A stretch of 64,000 bases of DNA from Macrotrachela quadricornifera (taxonomy: Eukaryota; Rotifera; Eurotatoria; Philodinida; Philodinidae), in contig JAJEKB010020660.1 in the NCBI GenBank assembly GCA_022393335.1, positions 441,978 to 505,977 on the forward strand, given 5' to 3'. Numbering within the stretch: position 1 is the stretch's first letter; each line of letters begins with the position of its first letter. Both the position numbers and the translations under genes were made by a program. The notes beneath the pieces were generated by a model. The model was not told where the DNA came from. It made no database searches and saw only the letters and a list, made by a program, of their open reading frames with translations. Of the stretch, positions 48,096 to 60,078 are shown piece after piece.

Positions 48096-49386
48096 CACTG
48101 TAAAAAAAAAGCACCGAATGATAAACCTTTGAAAAGGATTTATTAGTTTCATAAACGATTTCATATACTCTTTTTTCGTTTATTATTTTCATATACCTTT
48201 TTATATACCCTTTCAGCCCATAAACCGTCGAAAGGATATGTTATACGTTGCACTTTCATAAACCGTTTAGGGTATATAACTAGTAATAAATCCTTAAGGG
48301 TACCCCCCCCCTCTTTTTTCATGATTTTTAGATCTCAAGAACGGCAAGTCCGATCGAGCTGAAATTTTTACCACAGATAGTGGACCTAAATTGATGAGAC
48401 ACGTGTTCGAGGAAAAAATTTTCAAAAGGGGTCTTCTTGGATTTTTTCGAGAATTGATGGTTTTCCATAGGGTCTCATTGTGCCACCGGTTTTCCCCATC
48501 AAACTTCGTCCGATTGAGCTGAAATTTTTTTTGAGATCACCTATGCCTGTATCTCAGAGGTAATTTTTAGCGTTTTTAAAAATCTCGCTTTCTTTTTTTT
48601 TTATAACAAAAATACGAAAACGATCTCGAAAAAACCGAGAAGTCGATCTCGAAAACCCCATAAACTCGAACGAAATGGTCGAAAACGAAAACGGCCGATT
48701 TTACCTCTGGAGGATATATCCAAGTATCTCTGGTAAAAATTTCAACTCGATCGGACAAAGTTAAGGTAGGGTTGATGGTGGCACAATGAAGCACTATGGC
48801 TAAAAAGCCAATTTTGAGAAAAACGAAAAATAAGTTTGGGAACACTCTGATTTTTTTTTCAACATTTTTATGAACAACTTTTCATGTAGAATTCACTGAG
48901 CGCATTAAAAAATTTTTTTGAAAAAATTTTTTTTGGTCATGGCTTTTCGTGGACACCCGATAGCAATTGAATGGCAGGGCCAATCGAGATCATTTAAACG
49001 ACAATCGAAATACCAACACATGGCCTCTCTACAGCACATATAAACAAAAAAAATTTTTCCAAAAAGTTCGACAAAAAAAAAGAGGGGGGGGGGGTACCCT
49101 TAAAAAGTTGATTAATTGCATAAACCTTTTTGAAACCGTAGAATGAAAAACGCTGTCGAAAGTGTTTATGAAATTAATCAACTTTTTAAGCGTATATTAC
49201 TAGTTATATACCCTAAACGGTTTATGAAAGTGCAACGTATAACATACCCTTTCGACGGTTTATGGGCTGAAAGGGTATATGAAAGGGTTTATGAAAATTA
49301 TAACCGAAAAAAGAGTATATGAAATCGTTTATGAAATTAATGAATCCTTTTCAAAGGTTTATCATTCGGCGCTTTTTTTTACAGTG
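48096..49386. mobile_element. middle fold-back element, TA-flanked
   Basis: The ends are CACTGTAAAAAAAAAGCRCC and its inverse, flanked by TA on both sides (48094-48095 and 49387-49388), as for Tc1/mariner-type insertion. Arms of about 200 bp pair well: ATAAACCGTTTAGGGTATAT at 48269 mirrors ATATACCCTAAACGGTTTAT near 49204. Confidence 0.8.
48298..49099. mobile_element. inner element, TTAA-flanked, piggyBac-like ends
   Basis: The ends are GGGTACCCCCCCCCTCTTTT and the inverse with a longer G run. TTAA sits on both sides (48294-48297 and 49100-49103), the hallmark target of piggyBac-type transposition. The interior repeats CCGATCGAGCTGAAATTTTT and TCTCGAAAA motifs in both orientations. The 89-codon minus frame at 48576-48845 lies within and has no domain. 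Non-autonomous. Confidence 0.7.
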
Positions 49387-50064
49387 TATGGCTGAAGTCT
49401 AATGTTTCTCCCATACATAATCTCTTTCATAAATTCTTTTAGTTTATAAATCTTAGGAAGGTTATTTTCTACGTTGCACTTTCATAAACACTTTAGGGTA
49501 TTTGAGCAGTAATATATCTTTAAAAGCTTTATTAACTTGATGAACCTTTCCGGAAAGGGATTATTAATATACCTTTTATAAGAAATCGTAGAATAAAAAC
49601 TCCTTTTTTGAAGGATTTATCAAATTAATAAAGTTTTTAAAAATATATTACTGCTCATATACCCTAAAACGTTTATGAAAGTCCAACGTATAAAAGACCC
49701 TTTTTAGCGTTTATGAACTAATACAGTTTATGATACTAGTAAACCCAAATAGGGTATATGAAAGTGTTTATGAGGTTAATAAACTCTTTTGAAGAGTTTT
49801 TTTTATTCTACGCCTACTTTTTATAGTGCTTGCAAATATCATACCCTTCCCCTCAGAATTGACCTCCATCCTATGACAGAAAGGCACTCGAAATAGAAGC
49901 CCATTACGCACAGTTTGTTTCTGTGGACGTAATATAACGTCACACCCATTTGAAGAAAAAATACAGGAAAGTTTCTGACAAGACACAATAGAGCACCACT
50001 CAAGAAAGACTGATACTTTGAGACATAAGAGAAGGGCATGTGTTTCTATGCTGGGAGCATATCT

Positions 50065-51010
50065 ACTTAGGGCATTCCAAAAGTAGTGACGGAAGTACCT
50101 TATTTCGCCAAGCAGAGGTGTAAAAAAGTTTCTTTTTCTACCAATAGATAGAGCGTCTTTCGCTCTATTTTTTTATGCTATTTGATCACCATTCAAGTGA
50201 TATTATACTAATAAAATTTCGATAACTTTTTTTGTGTAACTCCAGCTGGTAACAACAGTGCATATTATAACTCGTGCGTGTTTTCATCATCTAATAGGTT
50301 TTATCGAAAAACAAAATACACTACAAGATGCAGCGCGAAAAGTTCTACTATTTAGAAGGAACAGTTTATTTCAATTGTGCATTTATTGCTTTTCAAAATT
50401 CAAAATTCTGTGCGATCAATTTTCGCCGTTGCGAAAAAAATCATTTTTTTCTATGCAAAACAGAGAATTTTTCTTTCTTTCTTCATTTTTTTACCGTCTG
50501 ATGCGTTTGATTAAAAGCGGGATGTACTACAAGATGTAGCGTGCAAAGCTCTACTATTTGCACAGTAAACCTTATTGTGACGGTTTTCAAAATACGCAAA
50601 ATGCTGTGCTACCAATTTCCGCACAGCCAAAATTTGATCGCTCAAAGTTTTGTCCGTTTTGAAAACAAAAAGTGGGAGTATAAAAAAAAGTGGCCATATG
50701 TAAATTATACAGCTTTTCACGCTCCATCTTGTGATGTATTTTGCTTTTTTTAATAAAAGCTATTAGATGATAAGAAAAAAAACAAAGAAAACACACACGA
50801 ATGGTAATATGCACTGTTGTTACCAGCTGGAGTTACACAAAAAAAGTTCTTATCGAAATTTTATTAGTATAATATCACTTGAATGATGATCAAATAGCAT
50901 AGAAAAATAGAGCGAAAGACGCTATATCTATTGGTAAAAAAAGAAACTTTTTTACACCTCTGCTTGACAAAATAAGGTACTTCCGCCACTACTTTTGGAA
51001 TGCCCTAAGT
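50065..51010. mobile_element. 946-bp fold-back element
   Basis: The ends are ACTTAGGGCATTCCAAAAGT and its inverse. Arms of about 220 bp include TGTGTAACTCCAGCTGGTAA at 50234 against TTACCAGCTGGAGTTACACA near 50818, and TAGAGCGTCTTTCGCTCTA. The centre has a second set of imperfect inverted copies (ACTACAAGATGCAGCGC against GCTCCATCTTGTGATGT). The mirror frames at 50258-50814 are hairpin artefacts. Confidence 0.8.
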
Positions 51011-51544
51011 ACCTATGAGCATCAAAAAGGTTTTGATAAACAAGTCAATAGCACTTAACTTATCCTCACGAACACCCATATAAACAAGCTATCAGTTCAC
51101 GAGGAAACTTCCCAAGGTGTTTAAGACTTTTAGGTCCCATCTTTTGGCGATAGGTAGACCTCAATGAGGTTTGAAAACCTGAAGAGCATTTGTGTCCTCG
51201 TGTCTTTAGTTCTACGATATGGAATTCTTAAGATACATACGAAAAGAGATTGAAATGAAAAATTATCATTTCTAGAGAGGAGTACAGTATTCAGGTGGAA
51301 ATTTTTGAGAACATCGGATACTGCATCTGCATCTTATTCTGGATTTGGTGCTAGATCGTATCTTATCAATACCACTTCTATTGACTGTTCATTGGTCCAC
51401 AAAACACCCAGAACTCTTCATTTCATATATGATTTCATTATACATAAGAAAAAAAGATTGATGGAAGCGGATAATAAAATAGCGATAATTTTTTTGTCGT
51501 CCTTGCTGGCATATCAACAGTAACCACGATCCACAAATTGGCAA

Positions 51545-51970
51545 ATGTAAGAAAATTTCCAAATTTGCTAGATATCTTTGAATTCCAAGGTATTCTCAAT
51601 AGTGAGGGTGAAGGCATGCTTCTCTTAAAAGATATAGTGGAATTCAAGGAATTCTGAAAAATTAAGCAATTTAAGAAAATTTCCCTGATTTTCCAAATTT
51701 TCCAGGTTTCATTGAATTCCAAGGCATTCTCAATAGTGAGGGTGAAGGCATGCTTCTCTTAAAAGATATAGTAGAATTCAAGAAATTCTGGGAAATTAAA
51801 CAACTTAAGAAAATTTTCCCGATTTTCCCGATTTCCTTGAATTCTAAGGCATTCTCCATAGTGAGGATGAAGGCATGCTTCTCTTAACACATATAGTGGA
51901 ATTCGAGGGATTTTGGAAAATTCAACAATTTAAGAAAATTTCCCCGATTTTCTTAAATTGCCAATTTCTG
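51545..51970 (+). repeat. three-unit repeat of about 145 bp in the transposon
   Basis: Units share TGAATTCYAAGGYATTCTC, ATAGTGAGGGTGAAGGCATG, CTTCTCTTAA and AATTTAAGAAAATTTCCC. The copies are well conserved. Confidence 0.85.
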
Positions 51971-52183
51971 GATCGTGATTATATCTCTGACATATCAATG
52001 TGTTTGACTGATAATTATGCGTGTTCTTTGTTTTCGTTTCTCCACGTTCTTTCTCATCCTATCCTCTCTTTCATGTTGAAATCGTGGCACGAGGTCGTTT
52101 TTCTCTTTATTCAGTTGTTTACAACATATACGTGACGCACAAGCAAACGTCCTATACCAGTTTTTTCTCACGCCTATTTCAAA

Positions 52184-53950
52184 ATGGTCAAGTTAGTAAA
52201 TGTTATGACAATTTTCGCTGATAGAGCATCGAACTTATTGTCTATTGTATCGAATAATAGGACCTCGACCACTGCCACAAAACGTGAATGCGAAGTAGCC
52301 GATCTGTTGTGCGGTGACTTGGGATCAATTACCAGCAGTCACTCTGACACCTTAGACGTCGAAATAACTCTTGATCATGAGTTAGCAGATGATGAGTTGA
52401 TCAATGATGTAGAGTCCGAAGATAGAGCTGAGGAAAGATCGGATCCCAACTGGAATAATGAGGATGAAGATGAAGAGGCGTTGTGCAAACAATTTTCACT
52501 CGATTATATGGTCAAGGCAGTCAAATTCTATGACGAAATTAATCCATAAACTGGAAAACGAAAGAGACAATGAAACACCACTTCCGACGTATCTCGCATC
52601 AAATCTATCTCTCGCGCTTTCGCCATTATTTTGAAAAACATTGGACCAGGAAACAGAAGCTCGACAAACTTGATGATCATATATTTGATATGTTGGAGCG
52701 GGCTTGAGAGAAAACTCTGCCAGTGCACAATATTGATCTACGACGATGGGCTCTTAAACAGCCTATGCATGAGTCCTTACACAATTTTGTTGCTTCAAAC
52801 CATTGGCTGCGCATCTTTAAACACAAACACAATATTGTCTCACGCAAGATAACAAAGGTGAAAGATTTGTAACCATTTCTATGACTTTTTGGAAAGTAGC
52901 TCTCTCTTCTAACACCTGATGAGCATGAAAAAAGAGGCTTTCCCAAGTTTCAAACTTTTCAGTGTTGCACAGCTGTCGTTTGGTCTAAAATTCTTTGAAA
53001 TTAAACTTAGTGAATTCATTTGTTTTTTATAGATTGTAACGAAGCGCCACGTAGAAGATAAAGAGACGATTAGAACTTCGACCGAGCAGTTCGTAGCTGA
53101 TATTCGCAGACGTTTGCCTCAGTACGAAGTGATTAATACGGATCAAAGTAAAATCAGGCTCAAATTCCATTCTATCTGAACATTAAGCTATGAAGGAGAG
53201 AAAGTAACAGTTGGATCCGTTCACTGTGTGAATGCTACTACCCATAGCTATATCGCGCAGTCAGCAATCACACTCGACGGTCATCTTCTCTCGCCGCTTT
53301 ACGTTTGCTTGAAGGAGCCCAAAGGACACTTGAGCAACAATCTTCGCTCACATCTTTTCAAGACATCGAATGTGGTGATCACCTGCAGCAGTTCTGGAAA
53401 GCTCACAACATCATTGGTTGAGTACTGGCGCGATCATGTACTCCTTCCGTCATTAGGAAAACATTAAAACTTCCTGTTCATCTCGGACTGATGAGGTGGG
53501 CAGACAGATGGAAAGAGATTATACTATAATATCCCCGGGTGTACGAGGCTGGAGATACTGAGGAAAATGACGGATCGAATTCAGCTAATAGATGTCTTTT
53601 TCAACAGACAGATGAAAATGATTCCTCGACGATTATACGATCGGGTGTTATTCGATGGACATGAAATCAACGTGAACGAATGGAATCATATCAACCATCT
53701 CATGGCTCTTACGCACAACCAACCATCTGCCAAAGTGTTTCGTTCAATCATTCGATACGCTTGGTATGCGAGTGATTACATAGACAATCATCCCAAATTC
53801 TTCAAAATAGTGAGCGAGGTGTGTTTTTCTTCCGATGCGACAACATGCGCTACACCTTTATGTGATGCAGCTCCTTTTATCTGTTGTAGCTGGTGTGACA
53901 AACCATTATGTTTCAATCACTTTTTTCTGAACTATCAATTTCATTGATTC
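52184..53950 (+). pseudogene. CENP-B-type HTH + DDE transposase (pogo/Tigger-like), broken
   Basis: An acidic N-terminal part (residues 1-121, DPNWNNEDEDEEAL) ends at TAA 52547-52549. The reading shifts near 52565-52572 into a helix-turn-helix region (HHFRRISHQIYL.., then LPVHNIDLRRWALKQ and FKHKHNIVSRKITK). A TGA lies near 52707. An intron at 52858-53032 (175 nt) joins in phase 0 to IVTKRHVEDKET. The three acidic positions of a DDE_1 core are visible: VINTDQS (about 53135-53155), FLFISD (about 53473, in another frame beside two stops), and IQLIDVFF (about 53583). TGA interrupts near 53178 and a frame change lies near 53455-53560. The C-terminal Cys/His-rich tail (CDAAPFICCSWCDKPLCF) looks like a zinc-binding end. 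The transposase is inactive. Confidence 0.75.
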
Positions 53951-54224
53951 ACTCTTGTGTGGGCTTTTCCAGTGTATAACGAAATCATATATGAAATGAA
54001 GAGTTCTGGGTGTTTTGTGGACCAATGAACAGTCAATAGAAGTGGTACTGATAAGATACGATCTAGCACCAAATCCAGAATAAGATGCAGATGCAGTGTC
54101 CGAGGTTCTCAAAAATTTCCACCTGAATACTGTACTGCTCTCTAGAAATGATAATTTTTCATTTCAGTCCCTTTCCATATGTATCTTGAGAATTTCGTAT
54201 CGTAGGACTAAAGACACGAGGGCA

Positions 54225-54880
54225 CATAACCCGGTCAGAATGCAGGTTATGAAATTCTGTCAATATTTGTAAGGACACGTTTGGTTGTTTGCGTGGACTA
54301 TAAGAGAGATTCTGGGTGTTCGTGTGGAGGCAGGTCCATTTTCTTCTTTGCTGACGGATGTTTTGCACTATTGCTTGTACAAAGTGATTGTTCATGGTTA
54401 TTCGTAAGTACAAATCTTCAAATTGTGGATGTTCGTAAGGATGACGTATATGCGATCTGAGAAAGTTATGTGTTCATGCCGTTTGCGTGAATTACTTACA
54501 CTCAGTCATCAAGAACTGTCGACGTTTAGTATTTTTAACTTTTTAAGGACCATTTTGTAGTAGCTTTGATTAATATACAAGGGTGACCATGAAGCGGTGT
54601 ATTGAATATTGCTAACTGTTCAAGAGATATCTAGCGTAAGTCGCCTCACCTAGCGAAATAAATAACGAAAAGGATGACGTTTTTATGCGTAAAAAGCGCA
54701 CATTTTAACGCTTTAGAAAAATGTTTTTTTCGCGAGGAAAAGAGTGTTGATGAAAGCTAATGCTTTCATATGTTTTGTTACAGAAGAAAAAATGTTGAAT
54801 GCGTTAAAATGTGTGTTTTTTACGCGTGAAAACGCTGTTTTTTTCGTTACCCGTCCGCCTGAGTAGATTTTCAGAGCTTT
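54225..54880. other. gene-free stretch
   Basis: Short AACGCTTT/AAAACGCTG-like mirrored motifs occur at 54650-54850. No gene is supported. Confidence 0.3.
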
Positions 54881-55337
54881 TGTGAAACACGATCTGAAAG
54901 AGAGTGATGAAATGTTTGAGGGTAGACATTTGCACTCGCCTCCTTCCCTCCCCCTCCTCCTAGAGACCGTGACCCACATCTAAAAGTAGTATCACAGACC
55001 GTGGCTGACGGGCAAGATTAGCGTCACAAAAAGCAGACAACACCATCACAGGCGGGGACTGCTGGCGTCACAGATCGTGAGTAACAGACGCGGTGACGTT
55101 TGTCAAAGACCATGACCGACACCATCACAAACAATGGCCAACACCACATCAAAAAAGCGTAATAGACTCTGTCCGAGACACTATGAAAGACTATTATAAA
55201 TCATTACGGACACAAAATCAAAGACTAACAGAGTGTAATCGTGTTTGCGTCAAAGATCATTGTATATATGATATCTACAATACATAGAATTAACATCTAT
55301 GTTGAAAGTAGGAAAAACAATTATATCGTGTTTCACA
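54881..55337. mobile_element. TIR element with CACAGACCGTGACCGAC minisatellite, copy 1
   Basis: The ends are TGTGAAACACGATCTGAAAG and inverse ATCGTGTTTCACA. The interior has a pyrimidine stretch (CCTTCCCTCCCCCTCCTCC) and imperfect repeats of CACAGACCGTGGCTGAC / CAGATCGTGAG / CAAAGACCATGACCGAC. The right flank ATTTTAATTCCGTAAGGATT is shared with copy 2, so homology extends beyond the TIR. Confidence 0.7.
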
Positions 55338-56230
55338 TTTTAATTCCGTAAGGATTGCACTAACAGCTTTTTACGTGTAGAGTGTAAAACTATGATGAGA
55401 ATGTCACTTATAGATCATTCACTAACCGGTGTTGAATGTGATACGAAATAGTGGTTTCAGAGGTGACGTAAGAATCGTATACTTGAGTTTTCTTTTAAAA
55501 AGAGTAGACTGTTTTTCGTAACTGGATGTAACTGAGTTACGTAATGAAGCGGTTTTACATAACAATTAGTATTAGGTCGAAGGGATCGTCTTTGACAAAA
55601 GAGCTGTCGCTTTTTTCATGAGCTATAGGTCCCACTTATCTTTTTTTCTGATTTCACTATTCCACTGTTGTGGCTGGTGGCTAGGGGTGGATCTTTATCT
55701 TTACTTTACTAGTAATTACGTAACTACCATGCATTTCAAAATAGAAGACGAGTGATTGTAAATTGAATAACTCGAGAATGGTAACAGCTATCGAGTAGAG
55801 TACTGCACGGGTATAGTTTTTCATACCCGTACTCGACTCGCGGGTTGCAATACTCTACTATTGAGGTGAGTTTTCGTTATTGTGTAGTTAAGACTGGCGC
55901 ACGTAACGATATGTAAAAAAAGTTTTTTTCAAGTTGGCCTGAGGTGGTATCCAGCAAACCTTTGGAAATCAGGTATGCCAAAGATAGAAGACATAATGGG
56001 TTTTTGTTTTGAATAAATGCGTTTGATGCGCAAGAGTATTCTCTACAGTTCTACGCGAACCGCAGGCTTCTACGACTTTTTGTTCGAATGCTACAGCTCC
56101 TTCAGCTAAAACTGTGAAAAACAACGTTTTTACTCCGAAAAGCATGCTTTTTTGCTCGATACACGCTCTCACTTTCAACCTTTATAGGTTTTTCACATCA
56201 CTGCTTGTCATGGCAATGTTTGTTTTGCTC
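55338..56230. other. gene-free stretch with small palindromes
   Basis: CACGGGTATAG/CATACCCGTACTCG near 55808-55835 can pair. CTAGGGGTGGATC at 55682 resembles a hAT-type terminus without a visible partner. No gene. Confidence 0.35.
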
Positions 56231-58207
56231 TACCGCAAAGTTTATTTTTCTCCATTACCGAAGTCGGTTCTATTTAGGACGATGTTAAGCCTATTGGGCC
56301 TTGGATTTGACCCAGATTTTCATTTCCAAAGCGTTGTTTTAGTTCATGATATTTGTGTGTGATTATCAGCGCTTAAAATAAGTCGCGAACGTGTAAAGAA
56401 ACGTAAGCACTGTTTATTTACAGAAAAACTGTACAAATATTGAATGAAAAATCTACATTTTCCTCGTCTTCTGTGTTGATACTGGGATCAGACTCACCGT
56501 GCGCGTCTTCACTGAGTAAATGTGGTTCTATTTGTTCTTCGACGAAATTGTCGGCAATACGAGATTTCTCTTCGGCCCTTCGAGCATGATTGATAAACTG
56601 ACGACTGGTTTCATTGTTGAAAGCAGCAATGTACTCTTCTGACAAGGAACGAAAAGCGCTTAGACGAAAGTGGGTGTTGTGGGAGCGGACATGAGCTTTC
56701 AGTTGAGCTCACGCGTGTTCAGTTAGATTGAGGACGCAATGCTTGATTGGCAGACGGACGAGCTCGCCGTCAAACACGTTGTTGACTGCGGTAGTCTTGT
56801 AGCGCTTTTGAGGAACGTTGGCAAATGCGATTTCTAATAATTCAGCTTTCTTTAATTTAGCCTCATAATTTATACCATGTTCTTCGAGTCATTGTTAGAG
56901 TTGATCTTTGCGCCATGAACACTTTGGTGGTTTGGCTTCGTCGACGAGTTCGCTATGTCACGCAGCGTTATTGATGATGATGGTATTACGAAAAGTAGAG
57001 CCATGTAGGAGACGAAGATAAGAGGCAGCTTTCTCGATCTACTCAATGAAATGAGTCGAATGCATAGTGTGGTCCTCATCACAGGTAAATATGTCGACAT
57101 ATTCTTTGTGAAAGCCGGTTTCGTTGATCATAACTGTGATAGCCAAACGTTTGCCTTTTCCCTCGAATTTCTTGAGACGCTCGGTACTTTTGCCATTAAA
57201 TCACACCGATCGCTTTTCCACACCCACAGTGCACTATGTTTCATCATGATAGTAAATAAAGGCCTTGCTGGCTCGTAATTCATCAATATAACGAAAATAG
57301 GCAGCACGTTGAGTGATGGACGAGATGGAGTCGAGCGGTGCGGTCACTTTGCATGTTTATTTTTAGCAGAATCCGATCCGTTTCATATGACGCCACAGAG
57401 TCGTTTTTCACTGTGTTGGAAAATCATTATGTTCATTATGATAATGACTGAGCACGTTCGCGACTGTAGGGTATATTTTCTCCGCCTAGAAATAGTAAAA
57501 TAAATGGTTGATAACAACTAAGAATCTGGCCATTCATCAGAAAAAGATGAAAATGATATCAGATTATGTCTCCCGCTTGTTTGCTGAAATGCATTATTGG
57601 TCATCCAGAATTACCCTTTTTGAATGATGGTAATGGTATCAGGAACAACAGATGGCGAGCTGGAAGCGATAGCTACCAACGACGCTCGCGGTGGATGTAA
57701 ACTGAGTCGGTGCCAGAGAGTGTTTGGCGACGAGACCACATGAGTGGTTATTTTTCTTGTTCCTTTCGACGGTAATCGGCGATTTCTCTCTTCAATCTGG
57801 ATAATGAACGTTCGCAGATACCCAGCATGGAAAGTAGACGAGCGGTAGTATTATGAAGCGGAATGATTGGACCTCCTTTTTCTTTTTCGACGAAGTCGAT
57901 CACTCGAAAGAATATCTGTTTTTCTTTGATTGAGTAGTCCTTTCCTTTTGGCATAATAAACAATTGAATGCTCCATAAACAGAATACTTCCTCTTATATA
58001 TAGAGTGTACATAATTTAGAGGAGAAAGGAATATGCTATACACCGATTCGTCTGAGATTCAATTGTACATTAATGAATGCAACGATCAGATTTCACTTAC
58101 AACGTACTAGTGATATTGTTTTAAGCGTAGTTTAAGGTCCAATAGACTTAACATCGTCCTAAATGGAACCGACTTCGGTAATGGAGAAAAATAAACTTTG
58201 TGGTTAG
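56231..58207 (-). mobile_element. Tc1/IS630-like transposon with 72-bp TIRs, decayed
   Basis: TIRs at 56231-56302 and 58136-58207 match over about 70 bp: CAAAGTTTATTTTTCTCCAT, CCGAAGTCGGTTCYATTTAG and ACGATGTTAAGYCTATTGG. TA at the outer edges fits Tc1/mariner target choice. A minus-strand transposase relic fills the interior. Confidence 0.85.
56418..57963 (-). pseudogene. IS630/Tc1-like DDE transposase, broken
   Basis: Read from 57963 leftward. An N-terminal helix-turn-helix-like region (MPKGKDYSIKEKQIFF.., LLSMLGICERSLSRLKREI) ends at a stop at 57748. A catalytic-domain part around 57100-56870 contains EYVDIFTCDEDHTMHSTHF and a segment where the usual DNA[SP]xH motif reads INNAA-stop-H, so an aspartate is replaced. 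After further stops the reading continues CVLNLTEHA, resembling the NPIE..W acidic motif, and HVRSHNTHFRLS. It finishes in the 56645-56418 frame with an acidic C-terminus. Stops and substitutions show it is dead. Confidence 0.7.
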
Positions 58208-58491
58208 GGGTGCACTAGCTCCAGCTCAGCTCTGAACGAAAGAGCTGTTCGATCAGCTCAGCGCATTTGAGCGGAACTGTTTGAACAGCTCTTTTGAGCT
58301 GTGAGCTGTTTCCCATAACAGAACAAAATTGTTCTCTTATGGGAATGGTTTCCCAAAAACAGAACAAAAGTGTTCTCTTATGGAAAACAGCTCACAGCTC
58401 AAAAGACTTGTTCGAACAGTTCCGCTCAAATGAACTGAGCTGATCGAACAGATCTTCCGTTCAGAGCTGAGCTGGAGCTTGTGCACCCCTA
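58205..58491. mobile_element. 287-bp near-perfect hairpin, AGGGGTGCA ends
   Basis: The ends are TAGGGGTGCACTAGCTCCAG and inverse GAGCTTGTGCACCCCTA. Arms of about 135 bp contain repeated AGCTC/GAGCT motifs (GAGCTGTTCGATCAGCTC, AGCTGTGAGCTGTTTCCCAT) with a short loop near 58348. It starts where the Tc1-like element ends. The 8-bp flanks TTTGTGGT and TTAACAAC do not match, so the hAT assignment rests on the terminus only. Confidence 0.8.
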
Positions 58492-60078
58492 TTAACAACA
58501 TTCAAATATTGAGAAAACACCTGGTAATGATGTCAATGGTCACGATGTTATATGTTAACGTTGTTTCTTTCATACATAAAATATTTTCATGTTTATGTTG
58601 TTTAGTTAATTTTGTTTCATTTTGTGTTTTGTAACATCTAGCATTAAAAAAGTAGTGGTATGTTAAAAATGACCGTATAGGATCGAAAATTCCAAAAAAT
58701 TATAATAAAAAAGAATAAAAGTTAAAAATTCTTCATCAAAAACTACACAAAATCTATTATATCTTCATAAATTTGAAATAATAAGTCAGTTAAATGGATT
58801 GCATGTATACATGTGTAATTTAACGTATGCACTATTTATGGTTATATGAATGAAGTTATATTAGTAATAAGTAGAGGAGAACGAGCTAATAAAAAAGCGG
58901 GTTTTTTGTCCGAGGAAGAGTGCAGAAGACTATGCTAAAATCTAAGTGGTGCAGAGCTTTTATCCGCCAACCAATCAGGTTTCAGCAAGATTTTTCTTCA
59001 TGGTATATATAGAGCATGGTGTTGTTCGAGCCAATTTCGAGGTTCTGTCGACAGCCTTTGAACTTGTCCGAATGACTCCATGTTTTGTTTTTACAATAGT
59101 AACGAATAGACATGCACCAAACTGAAACGCAAACTCAACTGTTTGGAAGTTTGGGTTTGGGTCAGATATCGAGACTCACCGAATCGGTTGGATTTGGGTA
59201 TTATTGTTTTTCCATACCCCTCTCTTTTTATTTCAAATATTTATTTATATATGTGAACAATTGAAAACATATTTACTCTCCAACTTATCTAGTGTACAAT
59301 AAGTTGATCCCAATACTTGACAATGTGAAGCGTCAGGATACAGTTTTACTTGTTTGTATATATAGTGACGAAATGACTTCCTGGATTCTGATTGGTCGAT
59401 ACATGAGAGGCCTAACAATCCTATAGGGTATCTATAAGATAGACCTTGAGAACCTATGGGTACTTCTACTTGATAGACTGTGAACACCTTTGATATCAGT
59501 TTGCAGAGCTGAACTGTTTGAAAAAGTTCACTTCATATAAAAGAACTGTTCAGACAGTTCTTTAGTTCATTCGAACGGAGTTTACAGACTGAAAAGGTCG
59601 ACCCTTAGATAGACTCCGACACTCGGATTTAATATGCATCGGAGGACTACACAGACGTCCACCGATGAGATTTTACGTGTGTGGTCACATGTATATATAG
59701 TGATGTTAATTCAGTTCACAGAGTCATTCCCGAGTTAAACAGCTTATGAGCAACTTGCTCAAAACAAGACCTGTAAAATTAAGCTCAACATCTAATCTCG
59801 AGATTCGAAGTTCAGTTTTTCGTCTTTTTTTTCTTTATGCAGCTTTTACCCGTACCGTCCATCTTTTTTTGTGACTTTTAAAGTACAATTTTTTCGGATG
59901 CTTATAAAAGATAAGATGACGTTAATATATAGAGAACAAAATTACAGAGAATAGAAAACATACAACACTGGCGAAACTCTAATAACCATGTACACACGTA
60001 TTAGTTTTGTTTTTTATCTTTTTTAGTATTCTTCTATCATCCTACATCTTCTACTCTGAATCGAACCCCCATCACCGA
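58492..60078. other. gene-free stretch with repeat fragments
   Basis: 58960-59060 carries a diverged copy of the unit inside the 44-45 kb element (CCAATCAGGTTTC..GAGCCAATTTCGAGGTT). 59505-59595 resembles the 58205 hairpin (GAGCTGAACTGTTTGAA..GTTCATTCGAACGG). No coding gene is supported. Confidence 0.4.

Larger units (their letters stand above)
47835..49828. mobile_element. outer fold-back element of a three-level nest
   Basis: The ends are CACTGTAAAAAA and inverse TTTTTATAGTG, with arms sharing AAACTCTTTTGAAGAG-type and CATAAACC blocks. It is interrupted by the element at 48096-49386, which shares its internal motifs (GGGTATAT, TTTATGAAA, GTTGCACTTTCATAAAC) and so is the same family. Confidence 0.65.
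51194..54224 (+). mobile_element. 3.0-kb DNA transposon with 251-bp TIRs, decayed
   Basis: Terminal inverted repeats at 51194-51444 and 53973-54224 are highly similar. Both read GTCCTCGTGTCTTTAG-like at the outside and contain TGCATCTGCATCTTATTCTG and ATTGGTCCACAAAACACCCA. They enclose a transposase pseudogene (52184-53950) and a three-unit minisatellite (51545-51970). The mirror frames 51305-51523 and 53906-54112 are TIR sequence. Confidence 0.85.

Noticed and set aside
50258..50814. Several overlapping ORFs on both strands
   Set aside because: They are mirror readings of a hairpin element.
51305..54112. Two similar proteins (72 and 68 residues) on opposite strands
   Set aside because: They are the two terminal inverted repeats of the 3-kb transposon read as protein.
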